Of a DNA stretch of 64,000 nt, positions 1-11,723 are shown in pieces (positions within the stretch are counted from its first letter, which is position 1; each line of letters starts with the position of its first letter). Source of the DNA: Pestalotiopsis fici W106-1. Lineage: Eukaryota > Ascomycota > Sordariomycetes > Amphisphaeriales > Sporocadaceae. The DNA is taken from positions 2,418,001-2,482,000 of the forward strand of contig NW_006917093.1 in NCBI RefSeq assembly GCF_000516985.1, read 5' to 3'. The translations under genes and the position numbers were made by a program. The notes beneath the pieces are model-generated. The model had not been told where the DNA came from and made no database searches. It saw nothing but the letters and a program-made list of their open reading frames with translations.

Positions 1-1643
1 CTAGCGATCGTTGCTATAAAGAGCAAGTATCACCATTACTCGTATTCATTATTGCGCGATATCCGCCAGGTCATATCAGAAAAAGCAGGAGCTCCGTACC
101 AAGCTCAGGCAGTATAGAGACATATTTGCGCTGCGGCAACATTGTTATCATGAGATGGCTTATTAATCAGTTGCTGGAGTGTGTCATACTCGCCAACTCA
201 GCATTGATGTGCGCTGCACCTCATAATATCGCCATCGCTGATGTGCGAATAGCCGCTAGTCCTTATCATATTGCTCTTCATCGATAAACAGGAGCCAGTA
301 AAGAACAAGTTATACTACTTTGAAGCTGGGTCTTTGTGATACGACTGCAACTAGCTAGATGTGTATACATGCCCGCCCCCACTTGTGGAAGAGTTTCCGA
401 GTTCATCAACGTGTAGTATCAGTGAGCTGACGAGCTTTGTAGCCCTACTTGATGTTGAAGCTGAGCACGGGGGAAAAGGTCATGTAGAGTACGACCCGCC
501 TCCTCCGCCACGCTTTTCGATATGGGAGGCCCCTGACAGGCCGTGGACCCTTTCTTCTAGGATCATATGGTGGGTCTCATATTCCATGTGTTTGCTCACC
601 ATGCCCCCCATGCCCACCGTGCCAACCATGCAAAACGGTGTGGAGTCCAACTAGTCATGGCCTGACAGTCAGGCCCTGACTGCTGACATGATGTGTTGCA
701 GGTATTTTCTCAATTGAGAGCAGTGAAGAACGCCATCGACAGTTTCTACTCATTAGCGGATACAAATTGCCGCGTTTGCCCTCAAATTTTTTGACATGGC
801 TTGCATGGTAGAATAAAAGTAGTAGGAATAGCAGAGTTGTAGTGTAATCAAAGTGTTGCATTAGCCAAGTTGGAAATACACAGTAGCAAAGTACTGTCTA
901 GATTCCCGTCGAATCCCTTTCAGGGTATCCCGTGACCCCATGGCACTTTTCCGGGAACCCCCGGGCCTTTAGCTCCTCATAAAAATGGACCCGTTGCCGG
1001 GCCGTATATCATACATAGCTTGCCGATGGATTGTCGTTCCGTCCCTTGCTGTGTGGACAGCAGATGTATCTCATGGCGAGATTAGATACTCAACACTAGG
1101 AGAACAGTGTGGCAATAGAGACACGTATCACAGTGCGATGTCTTTCTGTTGAATGGGTTGTTTCTCTTCTTGCAAACGTGATTGCTCTGCTGCTATGGTA
1201 TAATGGATGAAAAACGCTCCAGGGCAGGTACCGGATTCAAAGCAGGGGTTCAGTGTTTGCCAGTCGACTAGTCTGCGTGCAGCTTTGTACGTGTCCTTGC
1301 GTGTCTCCCCAGACGAGAAACTTGCCCCACTGCGTTTTTTCTTTGGCCCAATACCGTAGTATAGCGATTTCCGTAATTTGCCCGGGCCGTTATCTATGGG
1401 TTCCGAAGTTTTGTGGACTGCATGTGAAGGGACTTTGGTGAAATGAACTGACTCTCTTGTATAGGGTCCTTAGACCATGTATAGGCGTGAAACTGGTCAG
1501 CGCACGGCGGTTAAATAAGCCAGGTTGACCCCATTCATGAGACTTTACTGACTAGTTGCAATCTAAGATCATACATGTCTACATGTGCTTAGTGTCACTC
1601 ACTCTCTCCATTGCCTATATTTCTTGTCAACGCTTGATTCAAT
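1..1643. other. Gene-free stretch
   Basis: No convincing coding sequence on either strand: the open frames are short, lack recognisable motifs and do not join through plausible introns. It presumably includes the promoter of the terpene cyclase gene at its right end. No tRNA or repeat was recognised. Confidence 0.5.
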
Positions 1644-2922
1644 ATGACTACCACTACTACTACGTACTCGAGCTGCGAGCATGAAATCGTGCTTCGTGGT
1701 TCAGACTCCACACAGCCAGCTGCCTCATTCTACTTCCCAAGGTTGCTGCGCAATTTTGACTGGAACCGAGGCTTCAACGTCCATTACGAAAAGGCTAGGG
1801 CGGAGTCTAACTCTTGGCTATTCTCATTGCATCCTTTTTCAAAGGAAGGCCAGAAGGCGTTTGAAGGGTGGGATTTTCCTTACCTTGCTGCGGTATCGTA
1901 CTATGGAGGATCTTATAGTAAGTCTACCAATGATGCCTTATTGAACACAACTCAGCCTTAAATAGGCACGTTCCGTAGTATTTGCGACATCACGAATGTG
2001 TTCTTCGTGATCGATGAACAAACGGACGCAGAACCAGTCGACGTGGTTAAAGAACGTTGTGAAATGGCTATGGACGCCATCCTCAGACCAGAGGAACCCC
2101 GTCCCGATGGAGAATGTGTCATCGGCGAGGCGACAAGACAGTATGAATTTCTTAGTAAAATGTCGTTCTTTCACATTTCTGACCCCAATCCAGATGTTGG
2201 AAACGCGCATATCCAGAGCTCCCTCTGGTGATAATCGAAAGATTCCAAAGAACATGGCGAGCGTATCTAGACTCCGTCATAAGGCAAGCTGAAAACCGGT
2301 CACGACAACGTATTTTGCACCCCGAGGAATACCTTCGCGAGCGCGTCGACAACATAGGCATATGGCCCTCTGTTGCAATTGGCGAGCAATGCCTAGGCCT
2401 TCAGATTCCTCACGAGTGTATGGAGCATCCGTATCTAGAGGACATGAGGACCTGGTGCAGTGAGCTGGTCACTTTGCAAAATGTGAGTACTTGAATGCTA
2501 TGAGGGAGTGTAGCTGACATTCGCAGGATCTGTTCTCGTACAGGAAAGAGCGGTTGGCAGATGATTGTGACTACAACGCCATAACCACTGTAATTCACCA
2601 TTTGGGTCTTGATCTCCAAGAAGCGGTGCGGTGGGTCGAGGAGAGACATGAAGCTACTCTGCAAAAGTTCCTGAAGACCCGAGAAAAGGTTATTCATCAT
2701 GACGGATATCCTTCCTACGGCGCGGATCTTGATACCCAAATTGCCCAGTACACAGGAGTTCTTGCTGATTGGATTCGTGGTAACTACGAATGGAGCTGGT
2801 ATACAAAGCGGTGAGTTTCTTGCACTTATATCTGCTGAATTAAACTAATTAAACCAAAAAGCTACTGGTCCTCGGAAATGGCTCAGAAGGCCAGGCAGAC
2901 TCGGATTGTTCCCCTGCTTTAG
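1644..2922 (+). CDS. Sesquiterpene-cyclase-like terpene synthase
   Basis: Class I terpene synthase predicted to ionise and cyclise farnesyl diphosphate with bound Mg2+ in the cytosol. Five exons join in frame: 1644-1917, 1966-2140, 2194-2482, 2527-2810 and 2862-2922, giving 360 aa, a usual length for fungal sesquiterpene cyclases. The Asp-rich motif is DEQTD at residues 108-112. The NSE motif reads NDLFSYRKE at about 246-254 and is completed across intron 3. The diphosphate-sensing Arg-Tyr pair (341-342) is formed across intron 4. Introns are 44-53 nt with good GT and AG ends, and every junction keeps frame, so the gene looks intact. The type resembles the basidiomycete/ascomycete Cop or pentalenene-synthase-like clade rather than trichodiene synthase. 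The product cannot be predicted. Neighbours that could tailor it are the membrane protein at 4627, the SDR at 6271 and the AKR at 10670. Confidence 0.9.
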
Positions 2923-4626
2923 GCACAGGCTTGTCGATGATTCATTGCTGCAGGTTTTTAAAGCATTGATAAGGGTGATCAGATTAGTTTCATAGTATAG
3001 GATGCAGCGAAGATTCCAAAATAAATTGTACAAGGATTGCAAGTACTCAGAGGAAACATTTCATGGGGTAATCCAGAGCCATATTTTGATCATAGGTAAT
3101 GCGTGACCATTGCGAAAAATCTCATCAGGAGAGTGGCAAGATGTGATCCAGTGCGGAACTCAGCAGGAATAGCACAGCGCCATCGACGTTAGTACATTCG
3201 GGGTTAAATGATAACTTGATCGTAGATTTTGTCATCCCGCCTATCATATTCCGAAACAGGTGCTTCCGCCCACTGAGAAGCCACAAATATGAGCAGCTTG
3301 CTCTGTTGGCAAGCTCCAGCGAGGAAGGGTACAACCGTACAAGTATCTAGTATCGCGCCAAAGGCTCATCCCCTCCGAGAACTCCACCTGCATGGATTGC
3401 ATACGACATGTGTACTATGTATACTCCCTGGTAGGCTGGGGATTACCCACGTGGGTAATAAAAATTACCCACCCACCCAAGTTACCCATGCCCATGGTAA
3501 GAATTACACACGCTTCAAGAAATTGTATTTCATCAAATTTCACAAAACGACTAAACTTAGGTTTTGTTTTGAAATCTTTTCATTTTGGACCATAATACCA
3601 TCTCGATGGTTTCATCTTCTCATAAGGTAAAGCGGCTGAAATGGCAAAAAGTACAGAGTACAGGCAGTGACTTGGTAGCTAGAGTCCGCCCCCCACTCGT
3701 ATCCGACCGAACCGTTGATCTAGCTTAATGATGCATTGACTAGAAATTTTCCCCAGATCATGGGTAGGTGAAATACGTACACAGGCTTGGCTTGGCGGGT
3801 CATGAGTACCTAGCGAGCCTAGGCGCTGGGCTTTCCCTTTTTCACAGGTGAGTAGGTATGTACGTAGGTAGTGCCCAGCCTATGATAGTTCCCCATTTCC
3901 CCTGTTCCCCGGCATGTTTGTCGTATTTTAAATAGCGCAATAAAATCCACCAGAAGGCGGGGCCAGTTTGCTGACATGATATGACACAGGGGCAGTACAT
4001 ATGTAGTGTCGTACTCTTACCGAATTCGTAACCATGTAATGTGATATCTGGTTCGACCTGCGTCTTGATAGCAAGAATTAATGCAGTCGGTCGTTGGCTT
4101 GGCAGATTACTGTGTACACCGGGAGGCTGTCGCTGATGTCCACATTGTACCGGCCCGATACTATCGCGTCCCGGCATGTGGTACGATCCGAGCCGTGACC
4201 AAGGTAGCCTGGAAAGTGATCCCCGACCTACCGTACCTAGGTAGGTAGGTTTGTAACTTGTTAGGTGCCTAGACCCTGTTGCAAGTTCTATCTAATGTAC
4301 AGTACTTCAAGATCTTGCCTTTGCTGGGATGTGCATGCACATTGCATGTTGGTAGTAAGTAGGTGCATAACGTGGTCGCGGGATAGGAGATGGTCCCTAT
4401 TCGCTCGTACCTGGGTCCATATTCATCCTGGGAACCCCCTTGTGCCACTGCCACCAACATCACGTTTGCATACATTAATTATTTACTTATCCGCCTGTCG
4501 TAGCTTGAAATGCAACTCCTTGACTTCTCCCCCGTGCTTCAAGTGTGATGCCGAGTCTGGTTCGCAATACATTCCAGAGTTCTCACAATATATCCTTCAA
4601 CTGTTTCATTATCAATTCCATTCACC
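2923..4626. other. Intergenic stretch with palindromic motif
   Basis: About 1.7 kb without a supportable gene. It contains a perfect palindrome at 3443-3458 followed by repeated TTACCCA motifs, and several TAGGTA-type direct repeats near 3790-3880 and 4230-4255. The right end is the presumed promoter of the membrane protein gene. Confidence 0.5.
3443..3458. repeat. 16-nt perfect palindrome with CACGTG core
   Basis: TTACCCACGTGGGTAA reads the same on both strands and has a G-box (CACGTG) centre. Further TTACCC(A) motifs follow within 35 nt. It could be a bHLH/bZIP site in the promoter region between the terpene cyclase and the membrane protein, or the end of a small DNA transposon. No flanking target duplication was recognised. 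Confidence 0.5.
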
Positions 4627-5733
4627 ATGGCCAAGGTGCGCCGGGCAGCCTCGGCACTTCCCTTTATTGGAATAGCTGCATGTTGCCTCGGTGCTATGGA
4701 TACTCTGAAGCTTATCGCCCAGCAGCAACCATTTCTGGAGGCAGGGCACATAACTTGGGATGGCGGTCTGAAATCTATGCCCATCTTCGATAGTTTTTAT
4801 AGAGTGGCTGCCTTGGATGAAATGTGGCGTGGCATCACTGTCACTTTCTCAGCCGCATACCTTCCTATGGATCCCGTTGGCTCGTGGCAGCTATTCTCCT
4901 TCCTGCACGACCTAGGACCAATGTATAGTGTCTGGCTCTTGGAGTCGTGCCGTGTCAGCAACACCTGGACGCCGATATACGCGTAAGTCTAACGGCTGAG
5001 CCCTACCTGATCTTAGCTGACAAGTCACCACTCAAGAGCTACTTTTTTCACATTTGTCGCGCAGCTTCTAGGTATTGGAAATATTGCACCAATTTACTAT
5101 TTTCTTCACATCACCTTTGCTCCATCCGCACTGAGCCTGAAGCGTTATGCCAAAGAGCGAAGGCTTCAGACAGATCAGACGATGTACCTGCTTCCACTCT
5201 TCCTTGGTCTACACACATTCGAGGTGTGGCGAGCCTTTACTGCCCCAGAAGCCGAGACGCGTCAATACTGGGTCTGGGCTTGGCAAATGTCGCCCATGTG
5301 GATCGGTCTGGCCAATACCATACTCAGCAGTGTGACCGCTGGCCTAGCAGGCCTCAAGAGCAGCGCACTCGCGTCTCCACGACTTTTGATCGCAGTCATG
5401 TGTGGCATCTCAACCTCTATTTGGTTGCACACGCTCTACTCCGCGCCCTTTCCACTATCGGATATCTTCATTCCAGACTCTCAAATCCACATTGACTTCA
5501 TTCGCCACACGCGTAAAGCTATGCAATGGGATCAGCTGTCCTCATTTGGCAGTTCTTTCTTATGGCTGATTTACTTATTTTTCGATCTCTATTCTGCGGA
5601 GTTGGTTGGCATGGATTATTTGCTGGGTGCTGCTCTCCTTCCGCTGGTGGCTATAGTCATTGGGCCTGCAAGCGCTTTTGTTATTGGATGGTACTGGCGA
5701 GAACAGATTCTATCTTCTGCCAAGACAGCATAG
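4627..5733 (+). CDS. Polytopic membrane protein, unassigned, beside terpene cyclase
   Basis: Two exons, 4627-4982 and 5037-5733, with a 54-nt intron (gtaagt donor, CTGAC branch site), give 350 aa. There are roughly seven or eight hydrophobic segments: the N-terminus, residues around 70-110, a stretch right after the splice (TFFTFVAQLLGIGNIAP), and several in the second half, with a short charged tail. No catalytic motif was recognised. Size and topology are like small integral membrane proteins found in fungal terpenoid and indole-diterpene clusters, but family membership cannot be claimed from reading alone. It lies 1.7 kb downstream of the terpene cyclase on the same strand, so a role in the same pathway (cyclase, transporter or scaffold) is only an inference from position. 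Confidence 0.75.
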
Positions 5734-6270
5734 ATGATGGTTTGCTCCTGTCTGAAAATGTGAATCTGCCATACTTCTGCACCTTGCCGCACAATTCTGC
5801 GTCATTGAACAACGCGCCGGGTTGTGAGGCGTTTTCAATGATAGCTCGTTTCGAGACAGTGTTGCCCAGACACAATACGGAGAATGCATCGAGTCCGCCC
5901 CAGTTTGACGAAGTCAGTGTGCCCTTCGCTGTTTCGGGCGAAAGAAAAACACGCCCGCTAATCGAAGAATCGCGACAGCTCACAGAAACAAGAAATGGCT
6001 CTTAAATATAATTGAATTAGTGTGGAAACGTTGGACCTTTCGCCAGCCGGCACAAACACTGTACATACGATCAGCGGAATCTACGTCGCTACGGCAAGTG
6101 AAGTCTTGAATCTAACCTATCCGATGAGACCCTTGTGATCTGAAAGAAACGGATTGGATGGGTACCAACATGGTTTGCTCCGTACAAAAGTGATTATAGT
6201 GAAAGCCAAGAAAATTTACATCTAATACTGCTCCATTTGCAAAAGCCGCCTTGCTTGCCGCTACGAACAT
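5734..6270. other. Convergent intergenic stretch
   Basis: Lies between the 3' ends of the membrane protein gene and the minus-strand SDR gene. It contains a short open frame that shadows the end of the upstream gene. Nothing else was recognised. Confidence 0.5.
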
Positions 6271-7398
6271 CTAAGCACCTACATCCCTCACAATCTCGGC
6301 GACTTTGGCGAATGATAGCTCAACCCCTGTCTCCCTCCATAATTGATCCGAAATCTTTGCTCCCTCATCTGTGTAAATGATGGGAGGCATTCTGTGATAA
6401 AGCGTAATCAATACATGAAAGCAATTCTGTGAGTACAAGCAAAGGGAGCAGAGAGAAACTTACGGTACAATTTTCTGGAAAGACAAAAATTTTCCATGGA
6501 CTTCGTCGTCTCTGTGTTGGACCGCCGCGTCCGTCACCATACGTGCACCTACCGCTGACGAATTCCCTACACGACGAAGAATCGCTCTAACAACCTTGCC
6601 CGATGGCAGCCTGTCGAATTCGCGATTGAATTGGGAGTCATAAATGGCGCCCGGGGAGGCAGCGTTGACAACAGCTACGGAAGAGGGTACCTTTTGGGCG
6701 AGAGTGTGGACAAAATAGTGGCCAAGGAGTTTCGAAACAAACATTCGATCGTTTGTATCATCGGCAAGCTTACCAGGTGCGTCGAGTGCTGCCAGAATGG
6801 GCACATCTTTGCCGACCGGGAAGCGCGCCCATGACGCCACCTCGGACAAGGTCAAGGTGATACGTGTTGGCTGTGGCTGATTCTGCCGTACACTTTTGGC
6901 CACGGGAAGAAGCAGAAGCTCCAGTAGGGCAGTAGAAATGTAGTTGACCTGGATAATTTCATCGTGGCCAGTTGATGTGCTGACGACACGCTTTGCGGGC
7001 ACCATGCCTGCGTTGAGGACAACGATATCGAGCCGCGCCAGTTCATGCCGGGCACGCTCGGCAAAAGATACCACTGACGCATAGAGAGAGAGGTCGAGTT
7101 TCCACACCTCGATGGTCTCAGGTGGTGTCCCGTCGTCCCGATCAGCCAGTAACTCTTGGGCGGCAACACGACCTTTGTCCTCGTCACGCACAGCCAAAAT
7201 CAATTTACTGATGCCTAGATCAAGCAGCTGGCGACTGACCTCGAGCCCCACGCCGCAGTTTGAACCCGTCACTATAGCCGTCTTGCCATGGAGGTCGATG
7301 TCGCTTACAACCTGTGGGGTGGCTGTGAGTTGGCGATAGAGGTAGCGAGGAAAGCTCGCCTGCTTCTCCGGGGTCACTTCGAATTGAGTGGCTGCCAT
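6271..7398 (-). CDS. Short-chain dehydrogenase/reductase with substituted catalytic Tyr
   Basis: Rossmann-fold NAD(P)-dependent oxidoreductase of the retinol-dehydrogenase-like fungal SDR type. Exon 1 is 7398-6464 and exon 2 is 6391-6271, giving 351 aa. The intron has a gtaagt donor and a cacag acceptor. The cofactor motif TGSNCGVG is at about 45-52, LDL at 101-103 and the NAG motif at about 129-131. The usual YxxxK appears as MFVSK at 219-223: Lys is kept but the Tyr position is Met (codon 6742-6744). The start at 7398 was chosen because it begins the conserved domain cleanly. The open frame runs further upstream, but that part has no family features. The gene converges on the membrane protein gene and may belong to the terpene cluster. 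Catalysis may be lost or altered. Confidence 0.88.
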
Positions 7399-9089
7399 AG
7401 CCAAGTTAGTTATTTCTACGTGTAACGTGTTGAGATGAACGAGGTTATGGTGAGTGAAGTGATTGATTAGTTGGTTGAGTATGTATCCATACGTATTTAT
7501 GGGAGTGGAGAAAGGTGTATGTATATTATTTATAGCGGAGCATGACGCCCGAAAAGAAGGAGGCTGGGCTCCTATTGCAACATAACGGACATAACGGAAC
7601 GGGGAGGCAGGGCAAAAGACAAGGCTGCAAAAGAAAATAAAAGATCTGTTGGTTTGGGAATATTCGTCAAACGGGAGCCGGAGGAAAAGAAAATGATCCA
7701 AGTCACTGTATGATATTCCTACGCCGCCACTTCGTTGTCGACTGCATGTGTTGCCGCTGATGCTGCATGTTGGGGCTGTTTGATGCAGAGTGAGAGTGGA
7801 TCCAAATTGGATGTAGCCCAGCACAAGTGCGTTCCAACAGTTACAACCAATACCGTATCTTTCTGTCGCATTGACGTAAATACAAAGAATCCGATGGAAA
7901 TCACTGCGCTGCGAATCAAGAACAGAGATGGAGGATCAGGCAACAGAAAGAAATGAATAGACCATAATGAATGTCGTTCATGGCCATCACCAACTGAGAA
8001 ATCTGAGTAAGTGCAAGTGTATCCCTCACGTGATGCAAGAAACAGGGCCAAACTACCATCACATTACCTGACTTCCTGGGTCCCCCAGGCTAAATGCTGT
8101 AGAGAGTGATTGCTGACACCCAAGACGGGAATTGTAGACAAGGCGCACTTTACTTTAGTGTTACACTGCATTACCGAGACGCAGCCACTTCCTTCACTAC
8201 ATGTACGCACATGGCCAACGCTCATCACACCTTTAGTGAATTTGCTCTACGTATCACAACATGCGCATTGTTAAGGATTCCGTGGTGTATTGATGCGCCA
8301 CAAGTGGCTGGAGCCTGGAGCTATCCGTGTACAGCCTCATAGAGGCTGTTTGTTATATGGGAAGGGGTTTGACTTCCAGTTATGCGCACGATTAACTTCT
8401 GTTTGAGAGAATCATCGTTAATCTTCTTCTTCATTTCTACGGAATGATCGTATTATAAATGTCCTGGCTGGTGGCACAAACATACCAGCCTCTGAGACGA
8501 TGCGCAATTGGTTACAGTTTACTAATCCTTTCCGTTAATTATTTGTTCCTTTTGACAGGTTTATCCCTGGATCTCTTTAATGTCACAAATATTACTAGTC
8601 ACTTCCTTATCACTTGTTTCGAAGTCATTGAGACTCTGTCTTCGTCTTGAATGCCTGAGTATAATGGACTGAGCATTGCTAGTAATACAAGCATCACCAC
8701 TGCAAAAGTCTGATGGGGCACGGTGCCAGCTACAACAGCCGACACCCACACGGGACGATCAATGTTATTGCATCCAACCTATCATCACGCAAATAGGCGC
8801 CAAGAATCTACGAAGAATCTTTCGTCGATTCAATTGGAGAACACTTCACATTGGCGACGTCCTGACCGAAGAAGACAAAAGGATATGCGCCAATACAGGC
8901 CGTGGATCTCGCCCAAAATTGGAGTCGTGCTACATTGTGAGTTACATTGCATAATTTCATTTCTGGTCTCACAGCCTACTTCGCAAAGTCTACATCAGGC
9001 CCTCCATGACCACCCACATCGATTTCGCGTTCACTGATTCTCCAAGTTTTACTCTTTGATAGCCTTTTGAATAATTTTAGTATCCACAC
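7399..9089. other. Intergenic stretch
   Basis: About 1.7 kb between the divergent SDR and Cys-rich membrane protein genes. An open frame continues upstream of the SDR start to 7824 but shows no domain features and is read as leader. No further gene, tRNA or repeat was recognised. Confidence 0.5.
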
Positions 9090-10053
9090 ATGGCTCTCAG
9101 CATTCCAGAACAAAAGCGAGTGATCTCGCCGCCATGCATCATCTCTGTTTGGGCATTACTGAGTTTGCGAGCATCATCTACTCAAGTCTGCCCTTACGAA
9201 GGAGGTTACTCGCTTCGAGTCGATGCAGCCGTCTGCCCGTCCTTGGCACCTCAACTCTGTGGGAGTGGTGCACAACCACGATGTTGTCCGCAAGGTGTGG
9301 ACTGTGGCGGTGTCGATCCCGAATTCGGCAATTGGTGCTGTCAGAGTGGATCAAACCGCAGTCAAGACGCAATGGACATGCCAAAGGTTTGTGTAAACTT
9401 TTCCTCAAGGCATGAATCGTGTTCGACGCCGCAGATGTGCTGCAACTACCGTTTTCTAGTGCTCTGACCCGGATTGGATACTTTACGGGAAAGGGGGCCT
9501 CGTCAACTCAGGCGCTTGGTGCTGTACTACCGGCTACAAAGGGCTCATACAAGAGGATAACGCTGTGGGATGCACAGCAGAAAGTCAAACTGTACTATCA
9601 TCAGGATGGGCCTTTGCGCCCCTTGTTCAGACAATATCCTGCGTGTCTGCGACTGCCTCTGCGACTACCTCGATCTCCATTACGCAATCACAGACAGCGA
9701 CAGCCTCACTGGCGACTGCATCATCCACGTCAGTTTCAAATTATCAGGGAAATTCTCAGCTCAAACCGGGCGAGATTGCCGGTGTTACGATTGGAGCAGT
9801 GGGCCTCCTGGCACTCATTGGCCTGGTTTTCGTCTTGTGGAAGAGGAAGCAGACACCGAAAACAATCAGTCCAGAGACAGCAGATCGATCAAAGTCACCG
9901 CAAACGGAGAATATAGCAGCCGGCACCTCTGATGCTCCCCCTGTATCTGTAGCGCCGCCAGAATTAGGGAGCGACCCGTTGCCACCTCGAGAATTGGGGA
10001 ATGGAGAGCGCAGACCAGTGGCTCACGAGCTGCCGCACTCCAATCAATATTGA
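9090..10053 (+). CDS. Cys-rich single-pass surface protein
   Basis: Exons 9090-9386 and 9460-10053 (73-nt intron) encode 296 aa. The layout is a hydrophobic N-terminal segment (about residues 17-30) that could be a signal peptide or anchor, then a Cys-rich ectodomain with two similar modules. Each module carries a CC pair in a G-x-W-CC context (GNWCC and GAWCC), and a further CC precedes them. A Ser/Thr-rich linker follows, then one transmembrane segment (starting IAGVTIGAVG) closed by a basic WKRK stop-transfer, and a Pro/Ser-rich cytoplasmic tail. This is the general plan of fungal cell-wall or surface sensors of the WSC/Mid2 type, but the Cys spacing is not WSC. Function is unassigned. The intron rests on restoration of the Cys-rich frame across a shift. 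Confidence 0.75.
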
Positions 10054-10669
10054 ACAGTTGGTAGGATGTGCGGCGTATATCTTGTAAACCATCACCATAT
10101 ACACGCTCTACATATTGGTGCGTGATGAACCAAAATCTCGCATTTTGGTCGATTGAATTGAGTTGATAAGTCCCTGAATGGAGACCAGTTGACTGCCCGC
10201 ATGACGGGCGTTTATTAAATTCGACAGCGTCGACATCACTTTTCAGAGCTTCATGTTTGAAAATGTGGAAGAGGAAAGAGGGAAATGGGAGTGGCTCATC
10301 GAAAGGTCAGTCTGGGGCCCGGCACCTGAGCATGGGGCCACGTAAACATGTGTATTTGTATCAATGAATTGAAAGAACTACTTGATCTCTTGGCAAGAGG
10401 GAAGACTTTATTTTGTTTTTCCTCCCTCACATGTTGGGTTGTTTTGCTCAACGATAGCGAAAATCTATCTTGTTGTGTGTTGGCCCGATTTATAGAAATG
10501 CTCTTGGTAGCTGGTGCGAGTTTCAGTCACTCATCAAACGCCAGTACTGAACATAACGAGTGATATCTCCCTCTCTGATTCCTGACTAGCGGTGTTGCAG
10601 AGGCCGTAAGACCAACAATCAGCAAGACGGATCAGCTCAGGCACAGGCCGAGCGAAATGCCCACCCTCC
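10054..10669. other. Convergent intergenic stretch
   Basis: Lies between the 3' ends of the Cys-rich membrane protein gene and the aldo-keto reductase gene. Nothing beyond short unsupported open frames. Confidence 0.5.
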
Positions 10670-11723
10670 CTAGGCTTTGAGAGTTCTCCAGACGCTATCT
10701 ATTGCCTGAACGACATCATCGGGTAGAGGCCCTTGAGCCACCGCTGCTACATTTTGCTTCACCTGGGGGAGTTTGCTTGCGCCAAAGATAATGAAATCAT
10801 CGGCGGTGAGCTGAGAGTGGAAAGCCAGCCATCGCAGCGATGCATCCGTCTTGGAGATGCCGTATGGCTCTAGGGTGTTATCTAGGAAACGGATAACTTC
10901 GTGATGCTTTTCTGTATCGTACCGCCGGGCGTCGATCGACATGATATTCCCAGGCGCAAAGCGCGTTCCTTCGACTTGGCCTGACGTGAGTTTCCCATGC
11001 AGGAAGCCACTTGCGTTTGGGCTGTGTGCTACAAATGTGATATTGTGCTTGCGGACCAGGTCCATTGTCGCCCCTTCATGTCGGCGGTCAATGATGTTGT
11101 AGCAGCCTTGGAATACACTAGGCTTTACGTAACCCTCGCGCTCGCAGATTTCGATATACTCGGCGAGCATCTCGAGTGGATAATTACAAAGGCCGAGCTA
11201 TAATGCGTTTGTGGTCAATTTAATTTCATCTCGAGGTAAATGTGATGCTTACCTTGTCGAAACGTCCTTTTCTATATTGTGCATCGAAACCTTTTGCCTG
11301 GTCTTTTAGGGGCGTTGTGACATCCGGGGCATGAGCGTAGTAGGTGCCAATACGCTGGCCGTCGCCCAATCTCAGGTCACTAATGCTGGTCTCGATGGAA
11401 CTCTCAATCTTTGCGGGCTCAAGGGTACCCGCGAAACCTTTCATGCTGATCAGAACCTTGGTATCAATCGTGAATCCTAGCCCTGCCGCGCCCGTCTCTC
11501 CGATAAGACGCTGCGAGGCTCCGATGTCGGTTGGAGGATACAGGCCAGCCGTATCCAGGCGACTGATACCCAGCTCTTTCAGGACACCCAGGAGCTCTTT
11601 GACAGAATCCGCTCCAATGAACTCATTTCCGAGGCCGCCACATCCGAATATGAGCTGTGGTACAGCAAAGGATCCCATAGTTGCGAGGATATCAGCGTCG
11701 TGATATGACACCGATGTGGGCAT
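10670..11723 (-). CDS. Aldo-keto reductase
   Basis: NADPH-dependent carbonyl/alcohol oxidoreductase with a TIM-barrel fold. Exon 1 is 11723-11253 and exon 2 is 11197-10670, giving 332 aa. The intron is 55 nt with donor gtaagc. The AKR tetrad is complete: Asp57 and Tyr62 (LDTAGLY), Lys89 (DTK) and His111 (YAHAPD). The C-terminal cofactor segment reads FIIFGASKLPQVKQN. The first ATG (11723) gives a short extra N-terminus. The ATG at 11678 (MGSFAVPQLIFG) is an equally good start. It resembles the norsolorinic-acid-reductase/AKR7-like fungal group. It lies 9 kb from the terpene cyclase with other oxidoreductases between, so a tailoring role is possible but unproven. Confidence 0.9.

Noticed and set aside
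7399..7824. N-terminal extension of the SDR open frame
   Set aside because: The extra 142 codons are low in coding character and precede the natural start of the SDR domain; treated as leader.
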